DNA of 64,000 nt from Chiua virens (GCA_019787685.1 JAHNUO010000013.1:496001-560000); one strand, 5' to 3'; shown: positions 32,656 through 44,382, counted from the stretch's first letter. The notes: generated by a model from the sequence alone, not told the origin. Numbers and translations are program-made.

Positions 32656-33526
32656 TGTGGAAAACAAATAATAGGTAATGAGAAGAAAGGTGGGGTGATA
32701 GGTTCATCCCAAGGGGGGTTATACTCAAAGGGATTGAAGGATTTGGGTTTGTCTATGAGTCCTAGAGGTTGCTAAACAATCTGGAATGAAAAGTGGTTGA
32801 TGAAAAGTATCTGGGTGGCATCAAGGCAATGAGGAGATTGATTTAAGGAGGTGAGACATGAATGAATGAATGATAGGATGAGGCAAAAGGAAGGATATCC
32901 AGCCCACTCACACATGGGAGAGTAGGTAGGTGATCTCCTGAACACAGAAAGATAATATTAAATGTTAGAAAACATGGTTTTATAGTCCTGGGCACAACCC
33001 AGGACTGTTAAAGGCAATCCAACCCTAGGTAAGTATACAGGATCAATGTAGGGTGAGTATTTAAGAAAAGGAGTGTCAAACCTTGTAGATAACAAAAGGA
33101 AAGGAAGATATTATGATAGGAATGACCTTAATAAGGCCAAATCGAATAAGACAAGTTAAATCAGATGAAGTGGAATATGTACAATGAAACAAGATTGGAT
33201 CATGTTGACTCAGATTGGCACTCGGATTGGGTTTGGATGATCTGTAAATGCTGGAAATAAAATTGGATTTGGCATGAAGTTGATATCAGATGGGATGGGA
33301 GGTGATAGGATATGATGGAGAGTAGGGAAAAGGTATCCTGCAACCATAAGGAGTATCCAACTCCTACATTGGATTGGACTCGGATTGGGTTTAGATGATC
33401 TGTAAATGCTAGGAATAAAACTGGACTGGCATGAAGTTGATAGTAGGATGAGATGGGAGGTGATAGGATATGATAGAGAGTGGGGAAAAGGTATCCTGCA
33501 ACCATAAGGAGTATCTGACTCCTACA
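32656..33526. mobile_element. LTR-Y copy 3 with a ~160 bp tandem duplication of its end
   Basis: Ends TGTGGAAAACAAATAATAGG and CTGACTCCTACA, with ACAT duplicated at 32,652-32,655 and 33,527-33,530. The terminal ~160 bp (GGATTGGACTCGGATTGGGT...CTCCTACA) occur twice in tandem, at about 33,203-33,368 and 33,369-33,526. The target duplication brackets both units, so the tandem belongs to the inserted LTR. Confidence 0.8.
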
Positions 33527-34390
33527 ACATGAGAACAGGAGTGTCATTTAAGGTGCATTGAAGATGGGCAACCTCATCACGTGCCTTGTTAAGGTCATGA
33601 CGAAGATGGCACCAGTCTTCCTCATATCAATTGGCTCAGCTGAGAAGGAGATCATAGGGTTCATGCCTACAAAGATTGGCAGAGTGGTCTGCCAGACCAT
33701 CCAGGGTCTCCATGAATGAAGAAGATGGCTCAACCATTGCAAGAGCAAGGTGCATGGCATACTTTGTACACTCCCTGCACTATTGCTCATGGTGGATGAG
33801 TAGAAGGGTTCGGTGGACCTGCCACTGTTTGACGGAAGAGTGTTGATGACACTTGTCATCACATCAAGAAGAGGAAGATTTACGGCACTGTTTAGAGCAA
33901 CCATGATGTTTTGATGATGAATCATCATTCTTAGGTTCTTGTGATTGATAATGACCATGAGAAGGGGATGGTGAGCGTGAGGACATGTAAGAAGATTGGG
34001 AACAAGCATGGGAAGGAGAAATGAGTGGGAGTAGGTGGTAAAAGTTAAGAGGAAAGAGAGCAGAAATGTGTCAAGGCCAAGTACAAAAATTAAGCAAAAT
34101 CAAAGCAAAATTGGAAATGTGGTCATGTCAAATTAAATTTGACATGTGGTATTGGTGGAGATCAAAAAAGGAAAATAAAGATCAGCAAAGGCAACCTAAA
34201 CTACAGGTGGTGGTGTTTTATGTTTTTATGGACCTTTGTGAGTTTTTCTTTTGTTTTACTATTTTAGTAATTTAGTTTGGTGTTGTCCATGTCAATGAAA
34301 TAAGTCTTTGTAGCACTTTGCTACTAGACTTTGTGCTGCAAAGTCCAAGCATGCACCTGCATGCCTTTGCCCTTCTTGGGCAATTGACAG
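33527..34390. other. Repeat-derived sequence with a minus-strand frame of unknown function
   Basis: Minus 34,009-33,548 is open for 153 codons (LFDVMTSVINTLPSN-type, then SFSAEPIDMRKTGAIFVM). It has no motif I recognise and low sequence complexity. It may be a fragment of a gag-like or capsid-associated protein, but that is a guess. Confidence 0.3.
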
Positions 34391-34707
34391 ATTTCTGTCA
34401 CTCCTTGCAAGTCAAGGTATCAATCTAGAGCTTCAAGCTCTTCACAGTGGGAGCTGGGCTCCCAAGTTGAATCTCCTAGATTCTATCGGATGAGGAATTC
34501 AACCTTGTTCCCTATCCATTTGTGGGTGAGTATCTCATTCATGAGCCATTCCTCTTCATTGGTCAATCCAATGTTATAGAATGCTTGAGCTTCCCTTTGA
34601 GGGAAAAGCTCATTGTCATTCGGCTCATGTCATTGCAATAATGCGACATGGAACATTGGATGAATCTGACATTTCTTCATTTCTTCTGGGAGATCCTGAG
34701 TGTACGT

Positions 34708-35590
34708 TGAAGAACTATAAAACGGGCTGGTGTGACAGGACCAGGATTAGTGGAATGGTCAGATAGAAAGAAAAGGGATGGGTGTGAGTATGACTCGTCC
34801 CAAGGGGTTCTGAGGTTGGAGACAAAGTGTCAAGGTGTTGACAAGAGCTTTGAAAGCAATCCGGACACGTTCCTGGGTGAAACCGTACTGAAGGTCAACA
34901 AAACCGGCCGAAACACGGACAGTCGGATAGTTCAGTGACAAGGCAGAGACTTGAGCACAACAGTGATTGAGTATGAGTAAGGGTGGATAGAAAAGATAGT
35001 TAAACAGACAAGGCAACTTAGAATGCAAGAGAAATGGGGATCAAAAGATGAAATTTTATTTACGAACACAAATTTTATAGTCTCAGGTATTCCTGGGACT
35101 TTTACAGCAAATAAAGTATCAAATAAATAAGGAAAGCGTACATATACAGAGTTGTCTCTCATGGAGATCGACCCATGAAAAGGAAAACAATGTTCTGTCA
35201 AGATGGGATAAGGTTTGATCCGTGAATCAATGGACTACCTTTAAAACATCGTACGACCCAACTATCTGTTCCTTATAACCAATCGGATATGTGTCGATAA
35301 CACGGAACCGTCTGAAAAGAATCTAAAAAGGTATGAAATAAAATGGAAATTGGACAAAAAGAGAGTTGATTAGTGTACATTGTGCGATCCCGATTGAGCA
35401 ACCTGATTTGGTCACCTTGCGCGAAAATGTGTAGGAACGAAAAACAAAACATACAAATATGGGTTGGATCCACTCGGATGGACACGGGACCATGACAGAT
35501 GGGTAGGACAATTGATGTGGGCAGTCCGGGCATCCTGTAAACAAAGCGGGAATACGGGTTTATCACCTCAAGGGGTCATTGACTCCTACA
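34708..35590. mobile_element. Solo LTR-W (883 bp) in Gypsy-2 pol
   Basis: Ends TGAAGAACTATAAAACG and GACTCCTACA. ACGT is duplicated at 34,704-34,707 and 35,591-35,594. The termini resemble LTR-Y (TGAAGAA.../CTCCTACA) and the duplication is also 4 bp, so it is probably the same superfamily, but the interior differs. It keeps more CpG than Gypsy-2, so it is a later insertion. It separates the integrase C-terminal domain from the chromodomain segment. Confidence 0.8.
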
Positions 35591-35981
35591 ACGTATCTGT
35601 AGATTGATTGATCTGCAAGATTTTCATCAGTCCAATGAATCAAATGACTAGTTTCCTAGCCCTCTCCTTGGGCATTGTCAAGTTTTGGGTGGACAGATAT
35701 ACCAGGTCTCCTTCTTGGAGGCCCTGGCTCTCTGTCCATTTCCTATTAGCCTGATAGGCTTGTACCACCCAACTCTCGATAATGGCATCATGTGCCATTT
35801 CAAGCTTCTCTCTTGCTTGTTTCACAACAATTGGACACCAGGGGTGGACAAGGGGGTTCCCTTGTCTAATCTTTGCATCAGAACAGGCATATACCTGTAG
35901 TTCAGCTTGAATGGAGCAAAGCCTGTAGAGCTACTGATGCTTGAGTTTATGGCAAACTCTGCCATGGGTACTTTGTCCACC

Positions 35982-36549
35982 TGTTACAATTCTTTTCTTT
36001 CATTCATTTGTACTACTTCACTATGCTCGATACTTCAGGTATCTCACTACATTCATCTGTACCTTTTCTTGTCAAGCACTTACTTAAGCATCAGTTCAAC
36101 CCAAATGCTTACTCATTTACTTCTTGTCATCATCTGTTGCCTTCACATTGTATGATTCCCTTTCAACCAATTGTGATGTTTCTGATCTTCACTGGTCATC
36201 CATTTATCTGTTGGTCTGTGTGCATTCTCTTACATATAAATAACCCATCGAGATACTCCTGTACACTAGTCTTGATCTCTGCAATCTAGCTGAGTATACT
36301 TGACTCCCTTGGGCTTCTCAGAAGCCACTCTTTCCCCTTGGTCCCAAGAGTATAGATTCTCGACCAGACAACTTAGGAAACCTCCTGAGTCCCTTTTGTC
36401 TTGTTGGAAGCAATAATAGCTGACCAACAACTCTCTTGAAACTCTACAGCATGCCATGTATCAAGTAGTGGTTGTTCAAGTTATCGCAGCCACTTGTTAC
36501 TTAGCACTTTTGCAGGCTACTACAGGTCCTACCCAGAACTGTTGTAACA
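35982..36549 (+). repeat. Solo LTR related to the Gypsy-1 LTR (568 bp)
   Basis: Ends TGTTACAATTC and CTGTTGTAACA, with CCACC duplicated on both sides (35,977-35,981 and 36,550-36,554). It aligns end to end with the Gypsy-1 LTR at low identity. TATAAATA (36,235-36,242) is followed 35 nt later by AGTCTTGATCT (36,270-36,280), identical to the Gypsy-1 self-primer although the surrounding sequence has diverged. Confidence 0.85.
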
Positions 36550-37133
36550 CCACCCAGTTTGTCTGGTCTGGTTGTATGACCATATGTAGTATCTGTACTA
36601 CATTTTGTATCACTTGTTCTGACAAGCCATCTGTCTGTGGATGAAATGCTGTAGACATGAGCAGCTTCATTCCAAGTTGCCTGTGTAACTCACACCAAAA
36701 TGTGGACATGAACTTCACATCTTGATCTGAGATGATTGTTTCAGGGATTCCGTGAAAGCAGACTACCTCTTGAATGAATTTGGAGGCAAGTTCAGATGCC
36801 TTCACTGTCATAGTCACCAGTACTAGGTGAATCATCAAGGTCAATGATATAAGATGACCCAAAGGTAGTCATGCTCCTTGCTTGGCGGAAAAGGTCCCAC
36901 AAAATCCATAGAAATTGACCCCCAAGGGCATTTGGGCACAGGTAAACTGTGCAACAATTCCTTGGGTGATTGGTTTTTTTCTTTGCCATTTGGCAAGTGG
37001 GGCACAATCAACAATACTTGTCAATTTCTTGGCCCATTCTGGGCCACCAGAACCATCTGTGGATATAATCTGCTGTCCTTTGTGACCCAAAATGCCCTAG
37101 AGCTCTATGGGCATTGTCAATAACCTTAGCGGT

Positions 37134-37605
37134 TGTTACAATCACGTTTTCACATTATTCTTTCACCTTCCTACTCAACGCTCTCATCCACTATACAAGA
37201 TACACAATATCTATTACGGTATATATTGCCTCATGCCAAGGCTATACTCAGGACCTTATCCTATTGGCCAACTCATTATGATATTTATATCATCATCATT
37301 AGACATGTGTATTCACACGATGTCATAACCCATGCACAACACACGTGTATTCACACGTTATCTCTTATCTATGTATTCATACTCCGATTGTAGCTCCGAT
37401 TGTACTTTTAGTATATAAAGACTTGAATACAGCACCAGGGAACTCTAACAAAGTTCACCTTTGGTTTTCCTCCATTGTCTCTCATAGATGGATCTCCTCT
37501 GTAGTTCTCGCCTCACTCGTCAGACTCACTTGCATTCAACCTTACACTGACCACTACAACCACTCGCAAGTAACTCATAGTCTACGTTTGTTCTAGGTTG
37601 TTACA
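37134..37605 (+). repeat. Solo LTR-A copy 3 (472 bp) with a 169 bp internal deletion
   Basis: It is inverted relative to copies 1 and 2: TGTTACAATCACG to CTAGGTTGTTACA. The flanks GCGGT and GCAGT form a 5 bp duplication with one transition. Relative to the 641 bp copies it lacks the stretch between two ATAGATAAG repeats, so the deletion probably arose between those direct repeats. Confidence 0.85.
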
Positions 37606-38090
37606 GCAGTCAAGTTATCTTCTTCAAACTTTGCTTGAGGAAGACAGAGGACTTGTTCTCCTCTGTGATTGGTCATATAAACCAATTCTCTCTCCTCCTT
37701 AAACGTAGGATGATGTCCAGGGTTTCCCTGGATTTTTGTGAACACTGTGTCACTTGTGTACCCTTGTGTACTGCACTTAAGAACTCAAGTGAGTTCCCAT
37801 AAGTTATTGGTGAGGTCTTGGCTACCTCAGTGGATTCAATAATGACAGGGTTCTCTTCCACAATTGTGGATGGATGTTCCTCCATTCTCATTTCTACCAC
37901 AGTGGCCATTTCTTTTGCCTCTAACTCACGAGTCTCTTGCTTTTTGGCTAATTGCCGACTCTTTTGGATGTTTGTTTTGTCCTCTACTTGTTGGAGATCC
38001 CAATCTCGACATGTAGTATGTACAGCCACTGCTTATGTAACCATAGGTACACTGTTCAGTTGTACCATAGTTTCTCAATCAAAGTGACTA

Positions 38091-39666
38091 CAGTGACTCC
38101 CAAAACCACTACAATGTTTAGCCCAAATGTAGTGCATGAAGCACACTAGAAGCACCCATGTAGCATTAGTGAGATAAATACTAGTACACACTCCTGGCTA
38201 TCTATAGGCACCTGGATCATGTGATTTGGCCCAGTGGCTATGGAGATATAGCCAATTTAAAACTGGAACTACATTGTAACAGTTTTGTCACTTTCATTGA
38301 TAGATAGGGTATTTGGTATATATCAATATTTGGTGTATCCTCCTTTAGCTTTGAGCACTGCCTCAACCCTCCTAGGCATGCTCTCAATCAATTTCTGACA
38401 AACCTCAGCTGGTATCTTGTCCCATTTCTCTTGAGTCCTTCTCCATAACTCCTCTATTCCCTTAGGAGGGTTTTCATACTCTGCAATAAAGCCAGATGTG
38501 TTCTATGGGGTTAAGATCTGGAGACTGTGCAGGCCACACCATAGTCCTGAAATCCTGTTCTTCTAGCCACTCCTTGACCCTCCTGCAGGTATGCTTTGGG
38601 TCATTGTCCTGTTGAAAGATGATATAAGGAGGATTAAGACCATAAAACTCCAAGGAAGCTTAAAGCTCATCCTTCAAAATTTGAAGGTAAAGGTCACCAT
38701 CCATCCTACCATTAATCTTGGTAGCATATCCAATGCCATCCCAAGTCATACAGCCCCATAACATCAGAGAACCCCCTCCAAACTTGAGAGTTCCTTGAAC
38801 CAACCTATCACTAAGGCCCTCTCCTGCCTTTTCCATGCCCATTTACGACCATCTGACCCAAGGTGATTGATCTTGGTCTCATTAGACCACACCACCTGTT
38901 TCCAATCCTCCAAAGTCCAATCTTTGTGAGCATAGGCAAAGTCCAACTGAGCTTTGCAATGCTTGGAAGAGAGTAGAGGTCGTTTGGACTTGACTACAGC
39001 TTTCATACCAGCTTTTTTCAAGTGATGACAAACTGTATTGGGGTGGAGAGACTGATTGGTGATGGTAGAGAGGGATTTGGTGATTTGAACAGCATTCTCT
39101 GCTTTGTTGCTAGAGATAAGTTGAATAGCATGATGGACATTAGCATCAGAAAGTTTTAATGGGCGACCTCCAATAGACTTTTGAAGGTCAGAACGCTCCT
39201 TGGAACGAAGCCTCCAGATAGCAGCAGTGCTAACACCTGTGCTGGAGGCAATGGAGTGAATGGAATGGCCAGAATCAAGTTGAGAGAGGATGGTATTTTT
39301 TTGAGTGGCAGAGAGAGATCGCATGATGGTGGTGGTTGAAAGACAAGAAGCGTGGGAACATATTTAGACTCAGACACTATGTATATTTGTTTGTAGAACC
39401 AAATAGCACCAACAATCCTTGTATTTCATTGAAATCCTATTGAGTGTTATGAAAGTGACAAAACTGTTACAATGTAGTTCCAGTTTTAAATTGGCTATAT
39501 CTCCATAGCCACTGGGCCAAATCACATGATCCAGGTGCCTATAGATAGTCAGGAGTGTGTACTAGTATTTATCTCACTAATGCTAAGCAATATTCCCACG
39601 GGTGCTTCTAGTGTGCTTCATGCACTACATTTGGGCTAAACATTGTAACGGTTTTGGGAGTCACTG
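38091..39666 (-). mobile_element. Tc1/mariner element, 1,576 bp, with long (~210 bp) terminal inverted repeats
   Basis: It starts CAGTGACTCCCAAAACC and ends GGTTTTGGGAGTCACTG, flanked by TA on both sides. The inverted repeats run for about 208 bp on the left and 218 bp on the right, differing by a small indel (AGCACCCATGTAGC versus the GGGTGC...GCTAAGC region) and a few substitutions. The transposase lies between them on the minus strand. Confidence 0.9.
38350..39324 (-). pseudogene. Tc1-type transposase (DD34E), frameshifted, first catalytic Asp replaced by Asn
   Basis: Starts MRSLSATQKNTILSQLDSG. A paired-type DNA-binding region with HTH (SIHSIASSTGVSTAAIWRL, GGRPLKLSD) is followed by the catalytic core. 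The first acidic motif reads VWSNETKINHLGSDG where Tc1 members have SDE, a G-to-A type change. The second is FQQDNDPKHTC and the third WPAQSPDLNPIEHIW, 34 residues on as usual. Around 38,830 the frame shifts by one base after KWAWKR, and there are stops near the C-terminus. The protein could not act; the inverted repeats may still be mobilised in trans. Confidence 0.85.
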
Positions 39667-39668
39667 TA

Positions 39669-40690
39669 TATACACACATTTAGTGTTTCTACAGGTTATG
39701 AGCCCTTAGTAGTACTCAATTCCCCCCCACCTTCCCTAGTCACTCTCCAGACAACCAATATAGCCCCTTCTGACACTGTTGAACTACTTCTAGATAGAAG
39801 CAACTGGTTGTGCACTTGTGCTGTCTGGTGGTGTGTCATGGTGTTGACTGCCAGCTGCTCCAGCATTGTTGGTTGTGTCTTGGCTGTGTCACTCCCCCTC
39901 AGGCAATATGCTGGGCATGCAGTTGGGTGTGGCTACATCTGCTGACACACCTGCTGTTATCATGGCAGTGGTCTCGTCTGCCAACATGTCTATGCTGTTT
40001 GCTGCTGCGGTTTCATCATTACACTTGGCATGTGCTCAATATCTGTTGCTGGTCGTTTGGGCTCCACCATGCCCATTGACCTCCTCAACATTTCTTATCC
40101 TCACTGTGTGGATGGCACAGTGGCCAGGTGTGCTTGTTGTCCTTGTCCTGTGTACCCGTGGTGTGGGGTTCAGACTAAGACAGTGTGTGTGACTTTGGTG
40201 AGTCATTGAGTGGTGGTCAAAGGGGTGGTTGGCCAATGTGGCATCATTGTTCTCATCTTTGCCATGGTATTTTTGCAGTCCATGTGCCGTGAATCATCAC
40301 ACATGCATAATGGCAAAATGGAAGGGCAATGCCCCCATGTTCAGAATGAGGGGGAGAGAGTCGCAGCACCATGAACAGCATCAATCAAGGGGGAGAGACC
40401 ACATGCAAGCACACACAAGCGATCAATGACTGACGAAGAAAACAGTCAGCACATTGCGATAGTTGATGAAGACTCACCTCAAGACCCTCCAAAGCAAACT
40501 AGATATGATAGGAAAGGCCATGGGATGGATAGTGCAATGAACAGTGCATGCTGTGACTCAAAATGAGTCAGAACACGACTGCTAGTTGAGCAGGATAGTC
40601 AGTTTGAATGGAATAAAGACAAGACCAGAATTAATGCACCAGCACCATCCACAATGCCGACACATGTGAGCGCAGGTTCCATCTAGTAAG
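39669..40690. other. No gene recognised
   Basis: CpG-poor sequence with a long low-complexity plus frame (39,866-40,192) rich in Val/Leu/Ala that has no motif. It probably holds the left part of the second Harbinger-like element and older repeats. Confidence 0.35.
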
Positions 40691-40739
40691 TTACACAACG
40701 TTCTACTATGTCTAGATCTATTACTGATGAGAAGATCAG

Positions 40740-41506
40740 ATGAAGAAACAACATGCTGCCGTTGTGGCTTTGAAGAACGCTTCAGGCTTTACATACTCAG
40801 ATAAGGATGGGGCTGTGATTGCGCTTGAGCAAAAGGATGTTTGGAGCCGATATGTCAAGGTGTGTACTAGGCACTAGTACAGACAATACAATGTTGTTAA
40901 TGATTGTATGATATTGCCCAGTCTCATATCAACACAAAACCCTTCAAGAACAAAGGATTTGTTCACTTCAATTCAATGGAGCATTTTGCTTCCAGTACAA
41001 GCAAGGGCAAATTTCTTTTTCAGCCACCAGGAGCCTCAAGTACCAGCCATTCCACTGCCATCAATGTTCATGAACTTTCAGCTGCGACGCACAGGCTATC
41101 TGTGAGCAATGCCCCATAGCTGGTGGACAATCCTCAGGCTCCACCATTCACCAGCACTTGTGATCCCAATTTCATGCCCCCACCTGCACCATCAAGCTTT
41201 CTTTTGTCATCTAATGTATCTGGGCCATCATCTGCCATCACTAGTGTCAGCCGAGCCAAACGAAAAATGGCTGCTGAGTCAGACACTGGGGACACTGGGA
41301 GTAGTACATACAAACGAACCCATCCACTCTTCACCTCCACGCATGCACAGCAAGTTGGCAGCATTGCCACGCAAGACATCGTCGCTGTGGTCCAGGATAT
41401 GTCACACAATTTAGCTGCACCACCAGTCGACTCTTTTAGTGCCGCAGTGGACGTTCTCAATAAACACAAACTATCAGCTGTGGAGAGGCTTGATATCAGT
41501 GGTTGA
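40740..41506 (+). pseudogene. Harbinger-2 partner ORF (Myb/SANT-like protein)
   Basis: Plus-strand coding AAVVALKNASGFTYSDKDG and ALEQKDVWSRYVK is followed by a clean intron (about 40,860-40,919, GTGTGT...TGCCCAG) and SHINTKPFKNKGFVHFNSME, the hallmark KPFRNKGFxH segment of Harbinger-associated Myb-like proteins. A Ser/Pro-rich tail ends with FSAAVDVLNKHKLSAVERLD. A TAG at about 41,118 and upstream frame breaks inactivate it. Confidence 0.6.
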
Positions 41507-41660
41507 AGCGCTGGTTGAGAATGTTGAGAGAAATGGCAGCAAAGAAGCACACTGAAGGTGGGATGGCATTGGTTGCTCTCAGTTGATGGACGCTTCATAG
41601 GCTGGCACAAATTTATGTTGTATTATCACCCAATGTTGCAATCAATCATGAACATTTGAA

Positions 41661-42897
41661 TCATGATGTGATATAATGTATTGTACTACTACAGTCCTTG
41701 ACGGACAAGTTCTTGTTGATAATCGTCCCACATTTCTTGCACAATGTTGTCTCGGCAGTTGTCCACATGCTGTTGTTCAGCTGCATCTGCTGGGCCATTC
41801 CCGAGAATACCAGCCTCATTTCATTGCCCCTGTCTGCTTCAACTTCCAGTTCCAATGCATTGGCACCGAGAGACTTGGAGCCGCTGGGCTCTTGGCGATG
41901 AATAAAATTGTGAAGCACACATAGTGCAGTGGCAATTCGGGCTTGAATGTCCATACCATACTCGAGAGGAATTTGAAGAACGCAAAATTGATGCTTGAGG
42001 ACACCAAAAATGCGCTTGACAACATTTCAAAGTGCGGCATGTCATAGGTTGAATAGTTCTTCTCAATTTCGTGGCCTTGTTAGCATTAGACACAATTAAA
42101 TTACATAGTACTTTCAGAAACAGCAAAGCTTACCTCAAGTTTGCTTGGCGCCACTCTTTGAGGTGGTACCGAACACCACAGTATGGCACAAGGAGTGCAT
42201 CCAATGATCTGAATCCTGCATCACTGAGCAGGTACTTCCCAGGTGGCATCTGAAGGTCCTTCATATGCGCATCATTCCATAGTGTAGTGTCCACCATCGA
42301 ACCATTGCCACCAGTGAGTGAGTATGTGAAGAATAAGTCGAAATCATACATGAATAGACAATTTTGAGATAGATAGCCTTTGTGGTTGCGCATATGTGAA
42401 TGGTCCTCAGTAGCACTGAAAACCCGGATGTGTATTCCATCAACAGCCCTGATGCAGTTGTGGAAAAAATGAAATCAGGGATCATCAGTGATTGCTGGTG
42501 ATACAGGGGTATCTGCATTTGGGAATTTGATGTGGGTAGTATAAAACGGTACATCTGAAAAGAAAGAAAGCATTCATTTGAAGTACCTTGTAGAACTCAG
42601 TGCGAGATTGAAAGAAAATATGCAAAAAATATGTACTTGCTAACAGTGTCCGTGGAGCATTGGAATCTCTCTGCAACATGTCGAGTGGGTAGCCCTGTGA
42701 CACATGTATACAAGAAAATCTCAAGTTGCTCCTCAATGGATATGCCATTTCGTGAATACATGAACCCATGGGACATCAGAGTCCACACCAATTTGTTGAA
42801 TGTGTTGTGCCTGACACTGAGACACATTCAAATCCGATCAGGGTGGCCATTGAGGAGCTCGAGGATCCATCCTTCGCCAGTGAGGATTGATGTGTGA
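41661..42897 (-). pseudogene. Harbinger-2 transposase (DDE_Tnp_4 family), decayed
   Basis: Reading downward on minus: SIEEQLEIFLYTCVTGLPTR and HVAERFQCSTDTVSKY (helix-turn-helix), CIRAVDGIHIRVF (first Asp), MRNHKGYLSQNCLFMYDFDL, DTTLWNDAHMKDLQMPPGKY, LLSDAGFRSLDALLVPY (second Asp) and YHLKEWRQANLR. After a frame loss covering the Glu region it ends with GMDIQARIATALCVLHNFI. Gene order with the partner ORF (tail to tail) matches the first Harbinger-like element, but the two transposases are clearly different lineages. Element ends were not found. Confidence 0.75.
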
Positions 42898-43225
42898 TAA
42901 GGGATGGGGGCAGTGGGGAGAAAGGAAAAGGAGGTTGTAGTAGTATGCCACTTGTGATACAATTATTGCGATCAGGATGGTGAGGCGGCGGTGGCGTTGC
43001 TCTTGAATGTCTTGTGCTTCCAGGTCCTCGTCTATCACTGGGAGCCAGGAATCTGGGAGATCCCATGATGCAGGTGTTGATCATGTTGCTGGTCGCACAT
43101 GCCCACACATGACATGAAACAGAAGTTTCAAATTTCACTTTTCATCGTCCAAACTTGGCCTTAGCCTTTCAGATGGGAACATCAACTTTCTATGAGAAAA
43201 CTGTCAGCTATGAGAATGTCAAGTA

Positions 43226-44382
43226 TCAATGTAACATTACTCTGTGAGCATGGCTTTGACACATTGCCTTTGTAAGTCCACTTTTTTTTCCATCCTTTTT
43301 CTCCTCCATGCCGACTTGGATGTTTTCTGCAATGGGTTCCTCTGTCTTCACCTGATGATTACCTGCTAACTTCCATGCTGTTCTGAGTGCCTTTTTCAGA
43401 TCCTGGAACTTCTTCACAACCCTTTGCTTGAGGTCCTTCTCACTAATGTCTGCTAATGGTCCGGCGACAGCGGGTTCAATGGTGGGACCATTCTGGCAAA
43501 TATAAGTAATGATATTTTGGAGACCAGCGAAATTATCAAGATGCTGAGACAGTTCTTCCCAGTAAAATCAAAGGTGTTGTTCATTTGTAGATGGATCTAC
43601 CAGCCATTCGTCACCTTTGTTTGGCCACCAAGGTAATACATTGGCAATGAGCTTGGGCACACCCATTAAGCAATGGAATGATTGCCTGATGACAAACTCA
43701 ACTCGATTTCAACCTTTGCATCATGGAAAGTGAGCAGTGCTCTTACCTTTAATGTAGTATCACTGAATGCAGTGAAGCTAGCCTCCTGCTTGCGATGTGC
43801 CTCTTTGTCAATATCATCTGCTTCCTCAGGCTCATCTGAGTCATCCACTTCCTTGACATCAGCCACTGAGGTAGCTCTGATCTTCTCCAAGCCAGCATGA
43901 ATGGCGGAAATCTTGTCAAGTACCTCTTGCTTCAGAATGGTGAGTTTCTGATCATAATGAGCTTGAATAGCTCTGACTTCTCAGCTCAGGGTCTTCTTTG
44001 TCATGGTTATACATCCTTTGAGATGGGAGACATGTTGTTTTAGGACTTCCAGCTCAGCCAGAACAGCTAATTTCAATGCCCTTCCCACATGCTGATTCAT
44101 TACTGGGGCAGTGCCACCAGAAAGCAGTGTGGGCTCAGGAGGAACAGAGTTGTATGTCATGCTGTGGATGGTGCTCATGTTGGTTCTCATCCCATCCATG
44201 ATCATGCCTCCAGTGTGCATGTTAGACAGCTGTGCTGTGAAAGACTCATCTATCGTGAAGTTTATGCCACTCAAGCCCAAAAATAAATCACCATATCCAA
44301 GAGCAGCCATCAACACCTGTGGGTCCCCAGCAAATGCATTTTGGGTCATTCTGGGTGGGGAAAAGTTGCCTTCAGGTGTCAT
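43226..44382 (-). pseudogene. Unknown transposon-associated protein with coiled coil
   Basis: Minus-strand fragments: GLEKIRATSVADVKEV followed by an acidic DDSDEPEEADDIDKEAH stretch, KLAVLAELEVLKQHVSHLK (coiled coil), VEIELSLSSGNHS, and a Lys-rich C-terminal part (FQDLKKALRTAWKLAG). The charged helical pattern resembles hypothetical proteins often found near basidiomycete DNA transposons. I cannot name a function. It is broken by stops and frameshifts. Confidence 0.4.

Larger units (their letters stand above)
34420..38030 (-). pseudogene. pol: Gypsy-2: decayed chromovirus pol cut by three LTR insertions
   Basis: Minus-strand pol pieces in order: 38,030-37,606 (end of RNase H and spacer, with KSRETLDIILRLRRRENWFI), 37,133-36,550 (integrase: DNAHRALGHFG, CPTCQMAKKKTNHP, GIPETIISDQDVKF, TAFHPQTDGLSEQVIQ), 35,981-35,591 (QAREKLEMAHDAIIES, LQEGDLVYLSTQNLTMPKER, RKLV.KFIG) and 34,703-34,420 (DLPEEMKKCQIHPMFHVALL, NEEEWLMNEILTHKWIGNKVEFLI, WNLGDSTWEP, the chromodomain). 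The pieces are separated by solo LTRs at 37,134-37,605, 35,982-36,549 and 34,708-35,590. Internal stops are frequent, so the copy is long dead. RT and gag are not seen. Confidence 0.8.

Noticed and set aside
42776..43138. Extension of the Harbinger-2 transposase N-terminus upstream of 42,897
   Set aside because: The frame is Pro/His-rich and does not resemble the family N-terminus; left out of the gene model.
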